Assembly: GCF_003626755.1 (NCBI RefSeq)
Contig: NZ_RBCJ01000001.1
Coordinates: 868,001 to 932,000, forward strand
Length of the DNA: 64,000 nucleotides
From: Ulvibacterium marinum
GTDB taxonomy: Bacteria; Bacteroidota; Bacteroidia; Flavobacteriales; Flavobacteriaceae
Direction of reading: 5' to 3'
Made by a program: the position numbers and the translations under genes. Within the stretch, counting starts at the first letter, position 1. Each line of letters begins with the position of its first letter. The notes below the pieces were generated by a model, which ran no database searches, was not told the DNA's origin, and saw only the letters and a list, made by a program, of their open reading frames with translations. Shown here piece after piece: positions 18,938-26,824 of this stretch.

Positions 18938-18964
18938 CCTGTCCCTATAAGGACAGGTTTTTTT
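18938..18964 (+). terminator. Rho-independent terminator of DUF177-rpmF
   Basis: A 7-bp stem CCTGTCC/GGACAGG (18938-18944 with 18951-18957) with a 6-nt loop is followed directly by seven Ts. Confidence 0.9.
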
Positions 18965-19195
18965 GTAGGCGCTTGTTTTTAAAAAATGAAAATAACATTT
19001 GTCTAAAGACGAAAGACAGTACCAAAGATTACTTCAATGGCCTTGGTAATATGATGCCGGATGCAATTAAGATCGAATCATATAATTTTCAGACTCTCTA
19101 AACCCTTTTAATTTGAAAAAAGTCGCAGAAAATCAGTATTTTTCACGAATTTTGAGGCATTTTAAAAGGTTTTTTGATGCAAAATCAACTTTAGG

Positions 19196-20191
19196 ATGGG
19201 GAAATTGACGGCAGCTATTACAGCTGTAGGAGCTTACGTTCCAAATTTTGTATTGACCAATAAAATGCTGGAAGGCATGGTAGATACCAATGATGAATGG
19301 ATCGTTACTAGAACCGGCATCAAGGAAAGGAGAATATTAAAACCGGAGGAAGGAGAAGGAACGTCCTATCTGGCCATTAAGGCAGCAAAAAACCTTTTGG
19401 AAAAGAGGAATTTGGACCCCAAGGAAATCGATTTGGTTATGATAGCCACAGCTACGCCGGATAGTCTGGTTGCATCTACCGCGGCCTTTGTCGCCTCGGA
19501 AATTGGGGCCACTAATGCCTTTTCTTATGATTTGTTGGCGGCCTGTTCCAGTTTTTTGTTCGGAATGTCCACCGCAGCAAGCTATATCCAATCCGGCAGG
19601 TACAAAAGAGTTCTATTGATTGGAGCAGATAAAATGTCCTCAATAATAGACTATACGGATAGAACTACCTGTATTATTTTTGGAGATGGTGCGGGAGCTG
19701 TTCTTTTTGAACCTAACACGGAAAACCTTGGACTACAGGACGAGTATCTTAGAGCGGACGGTTCAGGAAGAAAATTTTTAGGAATGGATGCGGGAGGGTC
19801 ATTATTGCCCGCCTCTGAGGAAACGGTCAGGAATCGGAAGCACTTCATTTATCAAGATGGAAAATCGGTTTTTAAATTTGCCGTGTCGAACATGGCCGAT
19901 GTGGCTGTAAAAATCATGGAACGGAATAATTTGAGCCATACTGACATATCGTGGTTGGTTCCACATCAAGCCAACAAACGAATTATTGATGCAACGGCCA
20001 AAAGAATGGGTCTGGACGGTTCCAAGGTGATGATGAACATACAGCGCTATGGCAATACAACCGCCGCGACACTTCCACTTTTGTTGAGAGACTATGAGGA
20101 CCAACTAAAAAAAGGCGATAATTTAGTTTTCGCCGCTTTTGGAGGAGGCTTCACCTGGGGATCTATCTATTTAAAATGGGCCTATAACTAA
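19196..20191 (+). CDS. fabH: 3-oxoacyl-ACP synthase III
   Basis: The 331-residue enzyme condenses acetyl-CoA with malonyl-ACP to begin fatty acid synthesis. The catalytic triad is visible: Cys117 in 'LLAACSSFLFG', His257 in 'WLVPHQANKRI' and Asn287 in 'NIQRYGNTTAA'. The start 'AAITAVGAYVPNFVLTN' and end 'FGGGFTWGSIYLKW' are typical, and the length is normal. It begins the group fabH-accB-accC, with accB 19 bp behind. The 284 bp before it hold the rpmF terminator and nothing else clear. Confidence 0.97.
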   Translation: MGKLTAAITAVGAYVPNFVLTNKMLEGMVDTNDEWIVTRTGIKERRILKPEEGEGTSYLAIKAAKNLLEKRNLDPKEIDLVMIATATPDSLVASTAAFVASEIGATNAFSYDLLAACSSFLFGMSTAASYIQSGRYKRVLLIGADKMSSIIDYTDRTTCIIFGDGAGAVLFEPNTENLGLQDEYLRADGSGRKFLGMDAGGSLLPASEETVRNRKHFIYQDGKSVFKFAVSNMADVAVKIMERNNLSHTDISWLVPHQANKRIIDATAKRMGLDGSKVMMNIQRYGNTTAATLPLLLRDYEDQLKKGDNLVFAAFGGGFTWGSIYLKWAYN

Positions 20192-20210
20192 AACTAAAAA
20201 CTAAAATGTA

Positions 20211-20702
20211 ATGGATATCAAGGAAATTCAAAGCCTAATCAAATTCGTGGCAAAATCCGGTGCTAGCGAAGTAAAACTTGAGACAGATGATATAAAAATC
20301 ACCATTCGTACCGGAGCGGTCGGATCTGGATCGGACACCACCTATGTACAACAAATTCCCGTCCCACAAACCCCGTTGGCGCCAATTCCGCAAGCTCCTG
20401 CGGAAACTCCCGCTCTATCCCCAGAAGCAAGCACTAAAGAGTCCCAGGAAGACGATGCCAAATACATTACCATAAAATCGCCTATTATTGGAACTTTTTA
20501 CAGAAAACCCTCACCGGACAAACCGGCATTTGTGGAGGTAGGTTCCAGCATCTCAAAAGGGGATGTTCTCTGTGTTATAGAAGCAATGAAGCTTTTTAAC
20601 GATATAGAATCTGAAGTGTCCGGTAAAATTGTGAAGGTTTTGGTAGAGGATTCCTCACCGGTAGAATTTGATCAACCCTTGTTTTTGGTAGATCCATCCT
20701 AG
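20211..20702 (+). CDS. accB: Biotin carboxyl carrier protein of acetyl-CoA carboxylase
   Basis: The 163-residue protein carries biotin for acetyl-CoA carboxylase. An N-terminal domain (1-35, 'EIQSLIKFVAKSGASEVKLE') is joined by a Pro/Ala-rich linker (about 48-75) to the biotinyl domain, with the biotinylation motif 'EAMKLFN' at 124-130 (Lys127). Length and order are standard. It sits between fabH and accC. A long hairpin lies in the 79-bp gap before accC and may affect the expression of the two genes relative to each other. Confidence 0.97.
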   Translation: MDIKEIQSLIKFVAKSGASEVKLETDDIKITIRTGAVGSGSDTTYVQQIPVPQTPLAPIPQAPAETPALSPEASTKESQEDDAKYITIKSPIIGTFYRKPSPDKPAFVEVGSSISKGDVLCVIEAMKLFNDIESEVSGKIVKVLVEDSSPVEFDQPLFLVDPS

Positions 20703-20718
20703 GTTAAATCACAATGCC

Positions 20719-20759
20719 CAAACTCCAAATACCAAAATCTTTTTGGAATTTGGAGTTTG
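20719..20759. repeat. Long imperfect hairpin between accB and accC
   Basis: CAAACTCCAAAT (20719-20730) pairs perfectly with ATTTGGAGTTTG (20748-20759) over 12 bp. After one A-A mismatch a further 6 bp (20732-20737 with 20741-20746) pair, leaving a 3-nt loop. No T-tract follows, and the downstream bases continue a similar pattern (GAGATTTGAAATTTGG). It looks like a palindromic intergenic element or an RNA processing/attenuation site rather than a plain terminator. Confidence 0.75.
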
Positions 20760-20781
20760 AGATTTGAAATTTGGAAGCATT

Positions 20782-22134
20782 ATGTTCAAAAAAGTATTGA
20801 TTGCAAACAGGGGGGAAATCGCCCTTAGGATTATCCGGACATGTAAAGAAATGGGTATCAAGACCGTTGCGGTCTATTCCAAAGCGGATGAGGAAAGTCT
20901 ACACGTTAGATTTGCGGATGAGGCGGTCTGCATTGGCCCGGCCCCTAGTAGCGAATCTTATTTAAAAATCCCCAATATCATTGCTGCCGCTGAGATTACC
21001 AATGCGGATGCCATTCATCCTGGGTATGGATTCTTGTCCGAAAATTCAAAGTTTTCAAAGATTTGCGCTGAACATGAGATAAAATTTATTGGTGCTTCGG
21101 GAGAACAAATTGATCAAATGGGAGACAAGGCAACCGCCAAGGCTACAATGAAAAAGGCTGGGGTACCGACCATTCCTGGCTCTGAAGGCCTTTTAAAGGA
21201 TGTTGCCGATGCCAAAAAGATAGCCAAAAAGATGGGTTACCCGGTTATGATCAAGGCTACTGCCGGTGGTGGAGGTAAGGGAATGCGCGCTATCTGGTCC
21301 GAAGATCAAATGGAAAGTAACTTCGAAAGTGCTGTTAAGGAGGCTACCGCTGCCTTTGGAAATGGGGGTATGTACATGGAAAAACTGATAGAGGAACCAC
21401 GCCATATCGAAATACAAGTAGTAGGGGACCAATATGGAAAGGCTTGTCACCTTTCCGAAAGGGATTGCTCCGTTCAACGCCGTCATCAAAAGTTGACCGA
21501 GGAGACCCCTTCACCCTTTATGACGGATAAGCTACGAGATGAAATGGGCAAAGCCGCCATCAAGGCGGCAGAATTCATTAAATATGAAGGTGCCGGTACT
21601 GTAGAATTTTTGGTTGACAAACATCGCAACTTCTATTTTATGGAAATGAATACCCGTATACAGGTAGAGCATCCCATAACGGAGCAGGTTGTGGATTATG
21701 ATTTGATACGGGAGCAGATTCTGGTAGCCGGGGGCGTACCTATTTCGGGTAAAAACTATATCCCAAAGCTACATTCCATAGAATGTCGCATCAATGCTGA
21801 AGACCCTTATAACAATTTCAGACCTTCTCCAGGGAGAATAACCACATTACACACACCAGGAGGTCATGGAGTTAGAATGGACACCCATGTGTATAGCGGT
21901 TACGTAATTCCTCCAAACTACGACTCCATGATCGCTAAATTGATTACCACGGCACAGACGCGTGAAGAAGCTATAAACAAAATGAAACGTGCCCTGGACG
22001 AATTTGTGATAGAAGGCATCAAGACTACCATCCCATTCCATAGACAGCTCATGGAGCATCCCGATTATTTAGCGGGAAACTATACCACCAAGTTTATGGA
22101 AGATTTTGAGATGGAACCACCGTCCGAAGAATGA
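20782..22134 (+). CDS. accC: Biotin carboxylase subunit of acetyl-CoA carboxylase
   Basis: The 450-residue cytoplasmic enzyme carboxylates the biotin on AccB using ATP and bicarbonate. It begins '[17 protein letters not shown]' and shows the ATP-grasp features '[12 protein letters not shown]', '[28 protein letters not shown]' (split here as the core '[13 protein letters not shown]') and 'ECRINAEDP'. Length is normal for AccC. The upstream in-frame ATG at 20764 lies in the hairpin's flank and is less likely. It is the last gene of fabH-accB-accC; a small perfect inverted repeat (AAGATCT/AGATCTT, from 22141) follows the stop. Confidence 0.97.
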   Translation: MFKKVLIANRGEIALRIIRTCKEMGIKTVAVYSKADEESLHVRFADEAVCIGPAPSSESYLKIPNIIAAAEITNADAIHPGYGFLSENSKFSKICAEHEIKFIGASGEQIDQMGDKATAKATMKKAGVPTIPGSEGLLKDVADAKKIAKKMGYPVMIKATAGGGGKGMRAIWSEDQMESNFESAVKEATAAFGNGGMYMEKLIEEPRHIEIQVVGDQYGKACHLSERDCSVQRRHQKLTEETPSPFMTDKLRDEMGKAAIKAAEFIKYEGAGTVEFLVDKHRNFYFMEMNTRIQVEHPITEQVVDYDLIREQILVAGGVPISGKNYIPKLHSIECRINAEDPYNNFRPSPGRITTLHTPGGHGVRMDTHVYSGYVIPPNYDSMIAKLITTAQTREEAINKMKRALDEFVIEGIKTTIPFHRQLMEHPDYLAGNYTTKFMEDFEMEPPSEE

Positions 22135-22171
22135 ACGGACAAGATCTGACAGATCTTACAAATTCCGGATA

Positions 22172-23284
22172 ATGAATCTCAGTTACTGGGAATATAAAAC
22201 GTGGCTGTCCCACATCGATTTTGCTATTGTAGGAAGCGGGATCGTTGGACTCAATTGCGCAATCCGATTACGGGAAAAGCACCCAAAAGCCAAGATCGTA
22301 ATATTTGAAAGAGGCGTTTTGCCCCAAGGTGCCAGTACTAAAAATGCCGGTTTTGCTTGCTTTGGTAGTATTTCGGAAATTCTGGCGGATCTAAGGTCCC
22401 ATTCCAAAGATGAGGTATTTCATCTTGTATCGCAAAGATGGAAAGGAATACGATTGCTTCGAAGCACTTTAGGCGATAAACATATTGATTTTCAACGGAA
22501 TGGAGGGTATGAACTTTTTTTGAAACAACAGACGGCGCTTTATGAAAATTGCCTAGATCGCATAGCGGAAATCAATCATTTTCTAAAACCTATTTTTGGG
22601 GCCGAACCTTTTAGCTCCTGTCCAAATTCTTTTCATTTCAAACAGATAAAGGAGCACTATATCAAACATGCTTTTGAAGGACAATTGGATACCGGCAAGA
22701 TGATGATGGGCCTCCTTCAACTAGCACAACAAAAAGGCATTATTGTCTTAAATTCGATAGCCGTCAATGATATTATGGAAAATCAGGGAAAAGTATCACT
22801 TCAAACGGATGCTTTTGAATGCCAGGCAAGGAAATTGTTTATAGCTACTAATGGATTTGCGTCCCAATTATTGAATGAAAATGTAAAACCTGCCCGCTCT
22901 CAAGTGTTGATTACCAAACCTATACAAAACCTGGGAATAAAGGGGACATTTCACTTGGATGAAGGGTATTATTATTTTCGGAACATTGATAATCGTATAA
23001 TGCTGGGAGGGGGCAGAAACCTTGATTTGGAAGGAGAAAAAACGGTTGTTTTCGGTCAGACCGAATTAATTCAAAATCGATTGCAAGAACTTCTGGAACA
23101 GGTTATTCTCCCAACCACCATCTTCGAAATTGACCAAAGATGGAGTGGTATCATGGGAGTGGGCAAAGAAAAAAAGCCTATTGTAAAACAGGTTTCGGAA
23201 AACGTAACTTGTGGCATTCGTTTAGGGGGCATGGGGGTGGCAATCGGCAGTTTAATTGGGAAGGAGTTGGCTGATCTAGTCTAG
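22172..23284 (+). CDS. FAD-dependent oxidoreductase (DAO family)
   Basis: The 370-residue protein has an N-terminal dinucleotide-binding motif 'IVGSGIVGLNCAIRL' (about 18-32) followed by 'VIFERGVLPQGASTKNAGF', the pattern of the D-amino acid/glycine oxidase family. A C-terminal flavin-contact segment, 'GIRLGGMGVAIGSLIG', is also typical. The substrate is probably a primary or secondary amine such as an amino acid, but residues deciding this cannot be picked. The ATG at 22172 gives the standard short lead before the FAD motif; the frame reaches back to 22106 across the accC end, which is unlikely. It may be read with accC, 37 bp upstream. Confidence 0.88.
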   Translation: MNLSYWEYKTWLSHIDFAIVGSGIVGLNCAIRLREKHPKAKIVIFERGVLPQGASTKNAGFACFGSISEILADLRSHSKDEVFHLVSQRWKGIRLLRSTLGDKHIDFQRNGGYELFLKQQTALYENCLDRIAEINHFLKPIFGAEPFSSCPNSFHFKQIKEHYIKHAFEGQLDTGKMMMGLLQLAQQKGIIVLNSIAVNDIMENQGKVSLQTDAFECQARKLFIATNGFASQLLNENVKPARSQVLITKPIQNLGIKGTFHLDEGYYYFRNIDNRIMLGGGRNLDLEGEKTVVFGQTELIQNRLQELLEQVILPTTIFEIDQRWSGIMGVGKEKKPIVKQVSENVTCGIRLGGMGVAIGSLIGKELADLV

Positions 23285-23563
23285 AGACCCATCGTAATTG
23301 AGAGGGCAAATTTAACTATTCTTGCTCTGACGATACCTCAATAAAGCTGTTGGTTTTTTCTTTGCAAGTGATATTTTCTTCCTATATTGGTAAGCTTACT
23401 TTTTTATGAGCTTCCCCAGAGCTTATTCCAAAATTTTTATGAACTGAACACCCATATCCCCTAATCTGGGGCATTCACACTATTTGCTTTGGTAGCCACC
23501 CATATCGTTCGATTTTTAACAATCGACGGCAAGGATTAAATGGTATGCTAAAACTATGATTTT

Positions 23564-24211
23564 ATGAAAAATGATATTGCGGGGAAATTTGGTTTAAGTT
23601 ATATGGTTGTGCTCCTAGTGTCCTTTTGCATGGGGTGTTCCTCATCCAAAATGAACTTTAAAAGGGAATATAACAAGGTATGGAAGGAAATGGTAAAATC
23701 CGAAGCTTGGAAGAATTCCTTATTGGCGGATAGGACTGCAAAACCTGAGGAAGAAATGGATTTTTATACAAGCATTCTAGATGTGGGAATAGATAATAGA
23801 GATAGCTACAACCCATTGATGGAAAAGGAAGTGGCGTTCGAGGAAAAGTACAGTGCCCTTGTTTCCAGGGCGTATTTTAAAATTATCGCCGAAGCTGAAA
23901 AGGCGGATTATCGTCTAAGGAAAGAATATGAGGATTGGAACACCAAAAAATCTGAAGCGGAGAATAAAGGAGACAAGACCTTCAAGAGGCAGCTCAATTT
24001 GGTAAATCGGCGTTACGCTGCACACCAGAAGATGCTTAAGGGACTCAAATCATGGAATATTTTAAGCGAATACAGATCGGACGATCTTCGATTCTTTAAA
24101 AATGAAAACAGAAATGAGGTTCAACAAATGTTCAATACGGGCAAAGACGATAGTGCAATCGTTAACCTTTTGATCTACAAATTGGCGGATCTCTATCATT
24201 TTGAGGATTAA
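23564..24211 (+). CDS. Unknown lipoprotein, charged and helical
   Basis: The 215-residue protein has a lipoprotein signal: a hydrophobic run ending 'CMGC' and then 'SSSKMNF'. The mature part is rich in Lys and Glu with long predicted helices ('ALVSRAYFKIIAEAEKAD', 'LRKEYEDWNTKKSEAENKG'). The residues right after the Cys are not acidic, so it may stay on the periplasmic side rather than being exported to the surface. I do not recognise a family. The 279 bp before it show no promoter match good enough to report. Confidence 0.7.
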   Translation: MKNDIAGKFGLSYMVVLLVSFCMGCSSSKMNFKREYNKVWKEMVKSEAWKNSLLADRTAKPEEEMDFYTSILDVGIDNRDSYNPLMEKEVAFEEKYSALVSRAYFKIIAEAEKADYRLRKEYEDWNTKKSEAENKGDKTFKRQLNLVNRRYAAHQKMLKGLKSWNILSEYRSDDLRFFKNENRNEVQQMFNTGKDDSAIVNLLIYKLADLYHFED

Positions 24212-24282
24212 GCCTTAAGATTTATTAAACTCCTCCAAATTGAATAAAATTTGGGCATTCCGATTTTCTAATTATTTCTTCA

Positions 24283-24738
24283 ATGCCAGGTATATCCAAA
24301 AAGGATTTGTTCGAATTTTGCGAGACTTTTGTTACAGATAGAATTGCACGCATTCGGAAGAATATGGTGGATATACAAGAGGCATTGACCTCGGAAACCA
24401 AAAGTAGTGCAGGCGACAAGCATGAAACAGGTAGAGCCATGTTGCAACTAGAAAGAGAAAAACTGGGCAATCAATTGGCGCAGGCCGAGGAAATGAAGCA
24501 GGTCTTGGCTAGAGTGCGTTTACAAGAAAATACGGAAATTATAGGTCTCGGTAGTTGCACGATTACCTCAAAAGGCAATTATTTTTTGGCCATCTCTGCA
24601 GGGGTTTTTACAAACAAAGATGTATCCGTTTTTTGTATCTCCGTTGGGACACCTATTGGAAAACTATTATTGGGGAAGTCTATTGGTGAGGTTATTATTT
24701 TTAATGGAGAGAAAATCGAAATTTTAAAAATAGAATAG
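24283..24738 (+). CDS. GreA/GreB-like protein with coiled coil, function uncertain
   Basis: The 151-residue protein has a helical, charged N-terminal half (about 10-80) likely to form a coiled coil, with 'AGDKHETGRAMLQLEREKL'. The C-terminal half ends 'ISVGTPIGKLLLGKSIGEV', like the C-terminal domain of the transcript cleavage factors GreA/GreB ('SPIGKALLGKKVGD'). That suggests binding to RNA polymerase's secondary channel, with the coiled-coil tip carrying 'GDKHE'. The N-terminal part is not convincingly GreA by eye. Homologues in this phylum may carry misleading names in databases. Regulation not visible. Confidence 0.55.
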   Translation: MPGISKKDLFEFCETFVTDRIARIRKNMVDIQEALTSETKSSAGDKHETGRAMLQLEREKLGNQLAQAEEMKQVLARVRLQENTEIIGLGSCTITSKGNYFLAISAGVFTNKDVSVFCISVGTPIGKLLLGKSIGEVIIFNGEKIEILKIE

Positions 24739-24977
24739 TCCCATATAGAGCATGAATTTTTTAGTTTTATTGGCATCTTCACACGTTACTTTATGCAACA
24801 AGTAGGGTCATAAAGTTTAAGAATAGCTTTTCGACATGATGGGTCGACCGACATACATATTTCATTGACCTATCATAGCCAGTAACCAATATTAGAATTC
24901 ATATTTAACCATAATATAAAACAAGGTGCCGCTATTCTTTTTAAATTTAAAGGTATTAACCGTATAAAATTTTAGAA

Positions 24978-25349
24978 ATGTCTACACAAGAAGTTGCCGA
25001 CAAGTTAGTAAGCCTTTGCAAGGATGGAAAATACGATGAAGCCTATGAGCTTTATGCAGATGATGCGATAAGTATTGAAATGCCTGGCATGCCAGGAGAT
25101 GAAGTGACCCATGGCAAGGAAAAAATTATTGACGGATACTATGAATGGGCAAATAGTATTGAAGAGGTGCATGGAGGTACAGTGGGAGAACCCGTGGTTG
25201 CCGGGAATCACTTTATGCTTCCTATGACAAGTGATGCCACTTTCAAAGGACAAGGCAGATGGAAAATGGAGGAACTGTGTTTGTACCAAGTTGAAAATGG
25301 TAAAATTAAAAAAGCTCAATTCTTTTATGACGTACCCGATATGGGTTAG
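24978..25349 (+). CDS. SnoaL-like (NTF2-fold) small protein
   Basis: The 123-residue cytoplasmic protein has the pattern of the SnoaL/NTF2-like fold: an N-terminal helix with 'VADKLVSLCKDGKYDEAYELYADDAISIEMPG', then beta strands, 'EVHGGTVGEPVVAGNHFMLP', and the closing strand 'CLYQVENGKIKKAQFFYD'. Members include cyclases, isomerases and plain ligand-binding proteins; no catalytic residue set can be assigned. The gene stands alone after a 239-bp gap and ends 4 bp before the convergent arfB. Confidence 0.75.
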   Translation: MSTQEVADKLVSLCKDGKYDEAYELYADDAISIEMPGMPGDEVTHGKEKIIDGYYEWANSIEEVHGGTVGEPVVAGNHFMLPMTSDATFKGQGRWKMEELCLYQVENGKIKKAQFFYDVPDMG

Positions 25350-25353
25350 AAGA

Positions 25354-25758
25354 TTATTCGAAATTGGGCTTTTTACGACCCGACTTTTTTTGTGCGGCCA
25401 ATTTTTTGGTTTTCAGCCTTTTTTCCACTGAAGCTTTGGAGGGTTTTGTTCTTTTCCTTTTTTTCGGGGTTTTTAGTGCGGACTCGATAACTTCCAAAAA
25501 ACGAAGGACGATAAGTTCCTTGTTCCTGTGCTGACTACGTGTTTCATCACATTGCAAAAGCAATAGGCCATTGTTGGTTAATCTGGGCTTTAGTTTATGT
25601 AGGAGACGTTCCTTTTCCGTATCCAAAAAGGCGAAGGAGTTTACCAGATCAAAAGTCAATTCAATTTTTGTGGAGACCTTGTTCACATGCTGTCCACCGG
25701 CACCACCACTGCGAACGGCCTTAAATTGAAGTTCCCCTATAAGTTGCCCCTTATCCAT
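25354..25758 (-). CDS. arfB: Alternative ribosome-rescue factor ArfB (peptidyl-tRNA hydrolase)
   Basis: The 134-residue protein hydrolyses peptidyl-tRNA on ribosomes stalled at the end of a truncated mRNA. The catalytic GGQ (21-23) sits in 'RSGGAGGQHVNKVSTKIEL', as in class I release factors, and codon-recognition domains are missing. The basic C-terminal tail ('KTPKKRKRTKPSKASVEKR', 'KKSGRKK') matches the part that enters the empty mRNA channel. Length fits the family. It begins 5 bp after the ABC ATPase gene on the same strand, so the two are probably co-transcribed. Confidence 0.95.
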   Translation of the reverse strand: MDKGQLIGELQFKAVRSGGAGGQHVNKVSTKIELTFDLVNSFAFLDTEKERLLHKLKPRLTNNGLLLLQCDETRSQHRNKELIVLRFLEVIESALKTPKKRKRTKPSKASVEKRLKTKKLAAQKKSGRKKPNFE

Positions 25759-25763
25759 GAAGA

Positions 25764-26738
25764 CTAGATATTTAACCGCTGATTTATGGTCTCTATGGAG
25801 ATATTCAGAAAAACGTTCTTTCCATCTTCCAAAGCAGAATGGTGGTTGAAGTAAATGTTTTGTTCTTCATAAGTTCCTACGATCATATAATGACCTCCCA
25901 TATAATATGATTCTTTTACGATGACTTCCAAACCTGATTTTTCCGAAACCTTGAACTCATGGGCATAGACGATAATACGGCGTTTGGTATCCGCATATGA
26001 TTTAATGACATTGATCGGGATTCTATTGGCCTCACCGAACAATGAAGCAATGTACAGGTTTTTTGGGTGTTCGTACAAGTTTTTTGGTGTATCCTTGGCG
26101 ATAATCTTTCGGTCTTTTAATACAATTACCCGATCTGCGAAGGGCAGCATATCATTATGATCATGGGTTGCCGTCAAAACAGTAATGTCTTCTTTTTTTA
26201 GAAAGGAGAACAAATTCCTTCTCAAGGTGTTTTTCCTAAAATTATCGATATGGCCAAACGGTTCATCCAGTAAAAGAATTTGGGGCTGTTGCGCTAGCAC
26301 TCTCGCCAAGGCTACCCGTTGCTGTTGTCCTCCACTTAAATAACGTACTTTGGTTTGGGCCAAGTGGGTCATTTCTATCATCTCCAAAAGTTCTTCGGTA
26401 CGGGCTTTGAGTTCTTCAGGCTCAAAAACGGAAAGGTATTGACTTACATTTTCAAAAACGGTCGTATAGGGCATCAGGTCAAAATCCTGGGCCAGATACT
26501 TCATATACGGTTCGCCAGGGACCAGATTATACAATGGTCCCATTATCTGGTTTTCATCCCAATAGACCTCGCCGACCTTAATGTGCAGAAGGCCATAAAT
26601 AATTTTGAGCAAGGTGCTTTTTCCACAACCACTTTCCCCAATAATGGAAACATGTTCGCCTTTGGAGACCTTCAGGTTTATGTCCTCCAACACCGATGTT
26701 TCGTCATAGGCAAATGAAACGTGATCTACTTGAAGCAT
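25764..26738 (-). CDS. Orphan ABC transporter ATP-binding protein with C-terminal TOBE-like domain
   Basis: The 324-residue protein has a full nucleotide-binding domain with Walker A 'GESGCGKST', signature 'LSGGQQQRVALARVL', Walker B 'ILLLDEP' and the switch 'ATHDH'. After about residue 230 comes an extension ('RIPINVIKSYADTKRR' through 'VFLNISIETINQRL') that resembles the regulatory TOBE-like domain of PotA/FbpC/MalK-type importers. No permease or binding protein is nearby, so the partner is unknown. It is followed at once by arfB. A terminator for the gene upstream separates it from the prolyl oligopeptidase. Confidence 0.85.
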   Translation of the reverse strand: MLQVDHVSFAYDETSVLEDINLKVSKGEHVSIIGESGCGKSTLLKIIYGLLHIKVGEVYWDENQIMGPLYNLVPGEPYMKYLAQDFDLMPYTTVFENVSQYLSVFEPEELKARTEELLEMIEMTHLAQTKVRYLSGGQQQRVALARVLAQQPQILLLDEPFGHIDNFRKNTLRRNLFSFLKKEDITVLTATHDHNDMLPFADRVIVLKDRKIIAKDTPKNLYEHPKNLYIASLFGEANRIPINVIKSYADTKRRIIVYAHEFKVSEKSGLEVIVKESYYMGGHYMIVGTYEEQNIYFNHHSALEDGKNVFLNISIETINQRLNI

Positions 26739-26760
26739 ATAAAGTGTTGTTCTAAGGGAA

Positions 26761-26797
26761 AATCAAAAATCCGTCCCTAAATTAAGAAACGGATTTT
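26761..26797 (-). terminator. Terminator of the prolyl oligopeptidase gene
   Basis: AAAATCCGT (26766-26774) pairs with ACGGATTTT (26789-26797), 9 bp with a 14-nt loop. Read on the minus strand it is followed by TTTTTGATTTT. It lies 28 bp after the peptidase stop. Confidence 0.75.
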
Positions 26798-26824
26798 CCA
26801 ATAAAATATTGATAATGGCCGGTA

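Noticed and set aside
22141-22158. Inverted repeat after accC as a terminator
   Set aside because: Only 7 bp of stem and no T-tract; noted under accC but not called.
23285-23563. 279-nt gap before the lipoprotein at 23564
   Set aside because: No hairpin, promoter match or open frame strong enough to report.
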